From Acorus gramineus (lineage: Eukaryota; Streptophyta; Magnoliopsida; Acorales; Acoraceae): a stretch of DNA of 64,000 nt. Position numbers and translations under genes: made by a program. The stretch is taken from positions 3,658,001-3,722,000 of the forward strand of contig JAUJYN010000018.1 in the NCBI GenBank assembly GCA_030737835.1, written 5' to 3'. Below are positions 57,662 through 64,000 of this stretch, one piece after another (positions within the stretch are counted from its first letter, which is position 1; every line of letters begins with the position of its first letter). A model generated the notes under the pieces. That model saw nothing but the letters and a program-made list of their open reading frames with translations. It was not told where the DNA came from and searched no databases.

Positions 57662-59870
57662 ACTGTTCTCACTCTTAACTGGAACAAGAGTGCTATCAAA
57701 TTCTGTCTGTCTCTTCCTAGACGTTTTCAACAGTGTTTGGCCCGGATACTTAAAAGTCCCATTATCCTCTTATCCATGGAAATATCTTGGAGCACAACTA
57801 TTCATTGGAAGGGCTCCTAGATCCTCTGCTGATACAATTTTTTATCGGATGACTGACAGGCTTGCTGCTTGGAAAGCTTCTCTCCTCACTATGGATTGGC
57901 AGGTTGGGCTACACTAATAAGCTCTGTTCTTCAAGCTATGTCCCTTCATTTGATGCAGGCAGCCTGGTTTTGAGTGGCAATGGATGAACAAGTGGATGCT
58001 ATGGAACATAATTTTCTACGGGAAGGAGAGAGTCAGAAAAGACAGATTCATTATGTTAGCTGGGATCAAGTTACATTGCCAAGAAAACCTGGAGCATTCA
58101 TCGTAGCAGTATTGGTTGTGTTGGCTTTCAGGTTCTTAATAAGAGAATTTTGTAAGCCGCTTCTTTCAGTTGAAATACTGATGGAACGATAATCCGTGGG
58201 AGTTGCCTCGATCGAGGATAATATCACCAGTTTGGAGGGCATTGTGTGCAGGACTACGAATCATGAGAAACTTCATTTGTAAAATTCCAGAAGATCTATA
58301 TGATATCGATTTTCTACGAGACCAATGGTTTACACCAATACCATTTTCTCAAATCCCCACTTATATTAATATGGAGGAATCCTGTAGAAATTATCATTTG
58401 GGAGATATGATAGAGAATGGACAGTGGATGGTAGAGAGTTTATAGCGTATAATTCTTGAATTCTGGGTGATACAGATTATCGATAGCACACCTGTGAATC
58501 CATAAAGAAATTGGCCTACCCGATGGTGTTGGTTAGACTCTACTTATGAAATACCAAAACCAAGGGAGGTGTATCTCGTTCTAACTCGTGGACCCTTGGA
58601 TCTAGATGCCTAGGTTTGAAAGAGAATATGGAAGATCCCTGTTTTCTCTAAGGTAAAATTGTTTGTTTGGCAGTTAATGAGAGATAGACTCCCTACTAGA
58701 GCTATGTTAGATTCATTTGGCCTTCATATGGATGTCTTATGTCCATTATGTCGTGTTGAGACAGAGTTATCGGCCCACCTCTTCACTCGTTGCTTTATTG
58801 CTGCTGAATATTGGCGGAAGGTGCCCACAAAACTACACCATCCTCATTCTGTTTGGATGGCTGGAAGTAGGATGCAGGTTGATGGATGCAGGTTGTTGCA
58901 GGTATATGACTACGGAGTCGGAGGATTGGCTGGTTTATTTTGCTCTCAGTTTATGGCATATTTGGTTGGAGCGAAATTTGTGTTTAGGGGGTCACAACTT
59001 AGCATCAGATGAAAGCTCAAGTTGAAGTCCATTTTGAGGAATGCACAGGTCAGATTGGTATAGATGGGAGGACAGAGGAGTTATGGAAAGTTTCTCCTAA
59101 TACCCAGTCCTTCATGAAGAGCATCTTAATTGGGCTTATGTGGTGACTGATGCAAGTGTGGAACTACAATCCAGAGCTGCTGGTGCAGGCTTTGTAGTAT
59201 TGCGAGCTAATCCGTTCCAAATCTTGGGAGTGGGTTATCACTATCACCCATGGGATTCACCAGCCCGCATGGGGTTGGAAGCTGTCCCCCATGGCATTCA
59301 GTATGCGTGACAATAGGGAATAGCAGAATTATTCGTTTGCTCGGATGCAAACAAAATATTATGTACTTCAAGGAGGGACAGTTGGTCCTATCTATCTACA
59401 AGAAGAAGAAATAAATAGAATAATGTATATTACGTAATGGAGGTCGAAAAGTCCCTTATATAGTTACAAGATGTACAAACCCCAAAACAGAAAAAGATCA
59501 AAATACCCATGACAAAAATACGGCCTATGAGGGACGTTGCCCCCCAACCCCCGGGCCTCCGGGAATAGGCCCAACAACAGACCTATCCAATAACTTCAAT
59601 ACAAGATAGCATTGAGAGAGTTAAAAAGCAGGCTACATATGAGAAGCCAATTCATTTTGCAAAGGTCACTCGTGATACCGTTCAGTGTCCTGAGGCATTG
59701 GCTCATTTTGCTCGCCCAAGCAGGTCATCTGGAATTTCTGGACCTCCTCAGGACTTAAAAGTCTGTCATATTTTACAGCCTTATATCCATACTTTACATA
59801 GTGTTATCCAGTTTGTACAAGTTCTGTTTGAGGTAATATAACTTGTGCCTTGTTAGGCCTTTCACCAAAA
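57662..59870 (+). mobile_element. Second LINE (L1-type with RNase H), 5'-truncated remnant
   Basis: It starts abruptly in reverse transcriptase sequence (LNWNKSAIKFC, then YPWKYLGAQLFIGRAPRSS). Next come the connection region (MDEQVDAMEHNFL), a zf-RVT domain (VLCPLCRVETELSAHLFTRC near 58730-58800) and a C-terminal plant-type RNase H (VVTDASVELQSRAAGAGFVV near 59140-59200, then IERVKKQATYEKPIHFAKV near 59610). It ends near 59835 with a stop and then an AT-rich tail. Multiple stops and frame changes are present. The first LINE tail abuts its start, so the first LINE may have been inserted into this one. The exact 3' end (59835-59880) is uncertain. Confidence 0.8.
59393..59581 (-). mobile_element. 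Small insertion in the LINE RNase H region, possible solo LTR of a small LTR element
   Basis: About 190 bases without LINE similarity, flanked on both sides by CCTATC (59387-59392 and 59582-59587). On the minus strand it starts close to TGTTGTTGGGCC, has a TATA box (CTATATAAGGGAC) near 59455 and an AT-rich end. Size and signals suggest a small solo LTR, but the terminal bases are not clear. Confidence 0.4.
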
Positions 59871-60094
59871 ATATATATATGTTCGCGAGTACCCAACACA
59901 CAATCATCCAGAAATATCCAAACAAGCAAAACATGAGTTCATCAGCACGCAGGTACATATCAAAATATAAAGAGAGTAACAAATTAGCAGCAAAAAAAAA
60001 AGTGAAGTAAAATTTCAGTCTCAGATTGATCTAACTGTACAAATCAAATGAACAGGGATTATGAAGAAGAAAAAAACTTGACATAGCTCAATCA
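59871..60094 (-). other. Likely 3' untranslated region of the cpFtsY gene
   Basis: AT-rich sequence between the LINE tail and the cpFtsY stop codon. On the minus strand it has T-rich stretches and no clean AATAAA signal, so the poly(A) site cannot be placed. No coding signal is seen. Confidence 0.45.
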
Positions 60095-63000
60095 TCAAGA
60101 CAAAATGGCATTCACAAAAGCCTCCGGATCAAATGGCTGAAGGTCATCCAACCCCTCACCAACACCCACAAATTTTACGGGGATGCCTAGTTCATCTACC
60201 ACACTAACCTGCATATAGAAAACCATGCTCTCAAAAAGCCTTGTATTGCATGTAATCACTAGTTAAAGCATTCATATATACTACTAGATAACAAGCAACT
60301 CGAACAACCCAACAAAAATTAAAGGCATACCACACAGCCACCTCGAGCAGAACCATCTAGCTTTGTCAGTATAAATCCTGTAACTCCAACAATCTGTGAT
60401 AGGACACTAAATGAGAAATTTTTCCCCAAAAGGAAAAACAAAAGAAAAAGAAAAATGGAAATCCTGTTATTCAAGCATATCAAGGAGACAGTTTCAAAAT
60501 AATAACAGAGGAAAACAGAAGGAAAATGCTGAATTTGTTTAACACTATTTTGAAGTATGAAGATGATCTTGACCAAATATTAGTATCAAATACATTTGCA
60601 TTATTTTATGCAGAAGTACAAGAATAAGCATGTGTGCATGACTTGTATGCAAGTAAATACTTTGGCATGCACATTCTTGGACATGTACATGATCACTGCT
60701 TGATTACACCCCACTATGGAGCTAATAGGTTGGCAAACCTTGATTAAACATGCACAAAATTCAACTGAATCTATCTCAACATTATAAGGAAAAACCCAGT
60801 CAGATTGAAGTTTGATGAGCTACCTCATTGAATTCTCTTGCCTGTGGTAACATATTTAATCCAGTAGTCCCATCTAGAACCAACAATATCTCCTGTCAAG
60901 TTTGTGAAAATGTGTATTAGATAATATGCATCTTCTATACTGGACGTCTACATATCTGTCCATCCATCCAATAAGATCAAATGCATATGTTAAAGAAATA
61001 ACTAAACATAATACAGAAACAAAAGAACAATAAAGACGAGGAAATGGCATCGATTACACTTCACCAAGGTTCTTGTTTTTTAAAGAGCATGCTAAAGTTT
61101 CCATAATTTTATGACCGAAGGCGGGCGTTCATTACACCAGCTAATTGTACAGTATAAGGGGCGACAGCGACAGGCAACAATAATTAATTAAAGGAATTAT
61201 TGACAAGATCTTCAAAAGAAAATAGAATAACTGGTACGTATGGCTCTTGACATATTAAATCAAATGTATATGTATGATAGGAGATAACATATTTTAAATT
61301 AACTGAAATGTCCATGATATTCTTGTATACCATGTAACCCAAGATCTAGTAAGTAATGAAATCTTCGATTACAGAACAAGTGAGAGCTCTTGGACTTACA
61401 TTTGGGGCACCAGGCATGGCTCTTGCAATGGCCTTCTTACAAGCGATCAACTCTTCCATCAAGCTGTAATTTGTATGGAGTCCTGATTAATCAAATGGAA
61501 CAATATATAAGAACTGTTTGCGGCAAAAAAACAGATGTAACAATGAAATAATTGAGTACATACGTCCAGATGTGTCGCATAGCACTATATCATACCCTTG
61601 TTCTTTCCCTCTTTTCACAGCCTGTGAAAGAACTATCCAGAAACCAATTTATAATGCCATATCATTGCCATGTTTTTTTACCAGTAATGCAAACAACCCA
61701 AATTTCAAAAAGTTGCAACAAATACATGCATTGCCCATTTGTTATATAACCTGATGGAGCCTTGGCCTTTTCTCCTTCAGCTATGACTATCTCAGACCCT
61801 GTTCTCTCAGCCCAGACTTCCAATTGATCACTTGCAGCTGCTCTAAATGTGTCACCTGCAGCCATTAGTACCTGACACAAATTTAAAGCAATTATCATTT
61901 AGAAAAATGAAAGTAGTGCACAATTGGTTCATGAGATCACATGTGATTAGATCCATTTGCATAAATTATTTTATCAGCAAAATGGGAATGGTCTCTAAAG
62001 AATCCAAAAGGAAGTCCCAAATTAAATGTCGAGTTGATCATAACTAAAAAGTTCACTTTTAAGTTCAATATTAATATCCATTTTTCAAGGACCCCTCTAA
62101 TTTCGATCTTTTATATGAAGGGGTAACCCTTAGGTCTTAAGGGCCCATAAATTTTAACAACATTCAAACACGATCCACCCTGCATGTAAGCGAGTTAGAT
62201 AGACCAAACCTTATGCAAATTCCTAAAATATACTCCCTCATATATAATCATAAAAACTTTTGGTAATTACACCAATTTTTTATTTTTTTGGATAAATACT
62301 ATACCTAAAAAAGGCAGTATGGGCCCCCCCTTAGTGGGGGCCCTAGAAGACCTCCACCTAGCCTGTCTAGGTTTAGGGTTGGCCTACATGCAAACATACT
62401 AAAACTCCAAATAGCAATTACAAAATCATATATTTCCCTAGTATGACATTTGCCCGCAGGCATCTTTTGTCAACATTTATGGTTTATGGTTAACATTTCC
62501 GGTCAGAACATGGACATTTCAGGTGAAAGGGATTCATATTTAGGTTTCACAAAAGACTATGTTGGATCAGAAGAATACGAGAAAATTATTGCAGCAACCA
62601 ATGTTCAAAATGAATAACGCGAAATTCAACACCAATTACTCTATGCTTTCTATAATTATAGTAGGAAACTAAAACAAATTGCTTTATGCTTTCTATAAGT
62701 AGTGGAAAAGCCCATGGGCAAGCATGGGCACTCGGGTACCTTTGAATAATCGTCAGTGCATATGTTAAAACACTCTTTTTTATATAATTACTCCTTCAAT
62801 GTCAACGAAATAAGGAATAAACAATTAAACCTGAAGCATACCATTAACAGTTGTCACACAAGCATGCAAAAAGATTTACAAAGAGAAAGGAATTCTCACC
62901 TTCACTCCTTCATTCTTCAATCTATAAGCAAGCTTTCCTGCAACAATCAATGCATACCAGTGATCAACAAAACAAATTAGTCCTTCATCAGAAAGCACAT

Positions 63001-63938
63001 GGTAAGACAGGAACTCAACAAACTTATATTTGATTATTCCCACCTTCTTAGAGGATATATATTTAAATGTAAATATTAGCATAACATCACATTTACATCT
63101 CCAATATAGAAAATAGAAAATAAAAGCATTTCAAAATCAGTACCAAGAGATGTCGTCTTCCCACCACCATTGACGCCAACGACCATTATCACAGCTGGTT
63201 TCCTGGCAAACACAACAACAGAACAATTTACTGTTATGTGAAGCCAATCTTCACTCATTATAAAAAAAAAAAAAAAAACCCAAAGCAGTCATGAAAAAGA
63301 AACCTGTATCCTAGCTGGAGCTCTGTCTTGCTCCCTTTACTAGTCAACAATTGAAGCACACTTTTCTTCAAAGCATCCTTAGAAAGAAAGAAAAAAATAA
63401 TAATCACAAATTCTCACTATTTTTTACTTCCAAAAAGGACTAATCATCTACCTTGATCTCACTTCCAGTTTTGAGCTTCCCCGCCAATATATCGCTCCGT
63501 AAGCTCTCAACTATCTTTATTGATATCTTGGGACCGAAATCAGACACCAAGAGAGCCTAAGAAGAAGAAGGAAAAAAAAAACTCTTTTTTAAAATTAAAA
63601 AAAAAAATCCAAAATTGAGTGCAAAATATTGGGGGATTGATTACCTCTTCGAGCTCATCGAGGACGCGGTCGGTGTCGGAGAGGTTCCAGTAGAGGAGGA
63701 GCTCATCGATGACGGCGAGGTTCTCACGGGTCTTGGAGAAGCCGGAGAAGAGGCTATCCACGTCGCTCTTCGCCTTCTCCTTGATCAGTCGGCCAAGGCG
63801 GGTGAAGAACCCCGTCTGACCCGTCGCGGAGCATCTGAACCGGGCCATGCCCGGTCCGCTCGGAACGAGGAGGGGAGTGGTGGGAGGACTGGATCTGCTG
63901 GACCGGAGGAGGGACGCGTGGATGGTGGAGGCGGCCAT
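60095..63938 (-). CDS. CPFTSY: Chloroplast FtsY, signal recognition particle receptor (11 exons)
   Basis: A GTPase receptor that docks cpSRP54 with its light-harvesting protein cargo at the thylakoid membrane. Exons (minus): 63938-63645, 63556-63452, 63377-63304, 63202-63144, 62937-62900, 61871-61751, 61632-61564, 61482-61400, 60892-60824, 60393-60331, 60208-60095. All introns are GT-AG and the exons join in frame to 362 codons, close to the 366 of Arabidopsis. Residues 1 to about 38 resemble a transit peptide (Ser/Arg-rich, MARFRCSA). Residues 43-60 ([18 protein letters not shown]) match the membrane-binding helix, followed by an NG domain. GTPase motifs are GVNGGGKTT (167-175), DTFRAAA (197-203), DTSGR (250-254), TKLD (314-317) and GVGE (340-343). 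The start is the first ATG, followed directly by the transit peptide. Nothing suggests damage. Confidence 0.96.
60394..60823 (-). other. cpFtsY intron 9
   Basis: 430 bases, AT-rich, GT-AG, between the exons ending AREFNE and starting IVGVTG. No other feature is seen. Confidence 0.9.
60893..61399 (-). other. cpFtsY intron 8
   Basis: 507 bases, AT-rich, GT-AG (donor GTAAGT). It separates the exon with [17 protein letters not shown] from the exon with [11 protein letters not shown]. No other feature is seen. Confidence 0.9.
61872..62899 (-). other. cpFtsY intron 5, the largest intron
   Basis: 1,028 bases, mostly AT-rich, GT-AG. It holds a GC-rich inverted repeat (GGGCCCCCCC, loop TTAG, TGGGGGCCC) near 62322-62345 and a direct repeat built on ATGCTTTCTATAA (near 62643 and 62686). 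It may hide a small decayed transposon, but no terminal repeats were found. Confidence 0.85.
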
Positions 63939-64000
63939 TTTTTCCAGGGGGGGTTTTGCCCGCGGCGAGTGGCGTTGGGTGGAGGGACGAATTCGGTCCT
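63939..64000 (-). promoter_or_regulatory. cpFtsY 5' leader and promoter-proximal sequence (partial)
   Basis: Only 62 bases upstream of the start codon are in the window. No TATA box is visible, and the promoter lies mostly outside. Confidence 0.4.

Noticed and set aside
61518-62047. Plus-strand short open frames within the cpFtsY region
   Set aside because: They overlap introns and exons of a well-supported minus-strand gene and show no domain.

Overview
This is a repeat-dominated stretch of plant nuclear DNA. One host gene lies at its right end, and nearly everything to the left is a nest of LTR retrotransposons and LINE remnants. The host is a flowering plant, most likely a monocot. The chromodomain-bearing Ty3/gypsy elements belong to the Del/Tekay group (the pineapple element dea1 belongs here), but the species is a guess.

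Positions 1-38875 are a pile of related chromovirus copies. I call the main long-LTR family LTR-A (about 2.7-3.4 kb, starting TGTTATATATGTGTCAC and ending GGGGCGTGACA) and its relatives LTR-B and LTR-C. E1 (plus strand, running in from the left edge) ends at its integrase/chromodomain and a 3' LTR. That LTR contains a minus-strand solo LTR (2227-8344, perfect 5-bp TSD), which contains a plus-strand solo LTR (3571-6999). E2 (minus, 9740-17470) sits at the right end of the same E1 LTR. E3 and E4 (minus) follow and share one LTR (22256-25532). A solo LTR with a perfect TSD (18771-21890) lies in the E3 gag. From 31716 to 38875 there are further LTR pieces, including a plus-strand solo LTR at 32587-35400.

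Positions 38876-59870 are two L1-type LINE remnants, one of them split by E5. E5 (39495-56927, minus) is a gag-protease-only Ty3/gypsy element with 2.5-kb LTRs. E5 is itself split by E6 (43178-54067, minus), the one structurally complete Del/Tekay copy, with a perfect GTTGT duplication. The nesting order is LINE, then E5, then E6.

Positions 60095-63938 (minus) hold the host gene for chloroplast FtsY, the thylakoid SRP receptor. It has eleven exons that join in frame to 362 codons with all GTPase motifs.

The most interesting signal is in the long LTRs. Every long LTR that covers the region keeps a good splice donor and a good acceptor around a GC-rich core that varies from about 0.5 to 1.26 kb. 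This suggests an undescribed intron-like module in the LTR leader. E5 also carries a former primer-binding site inside both of its LTRs. Divergences and ages are judged by eye and were not computed.
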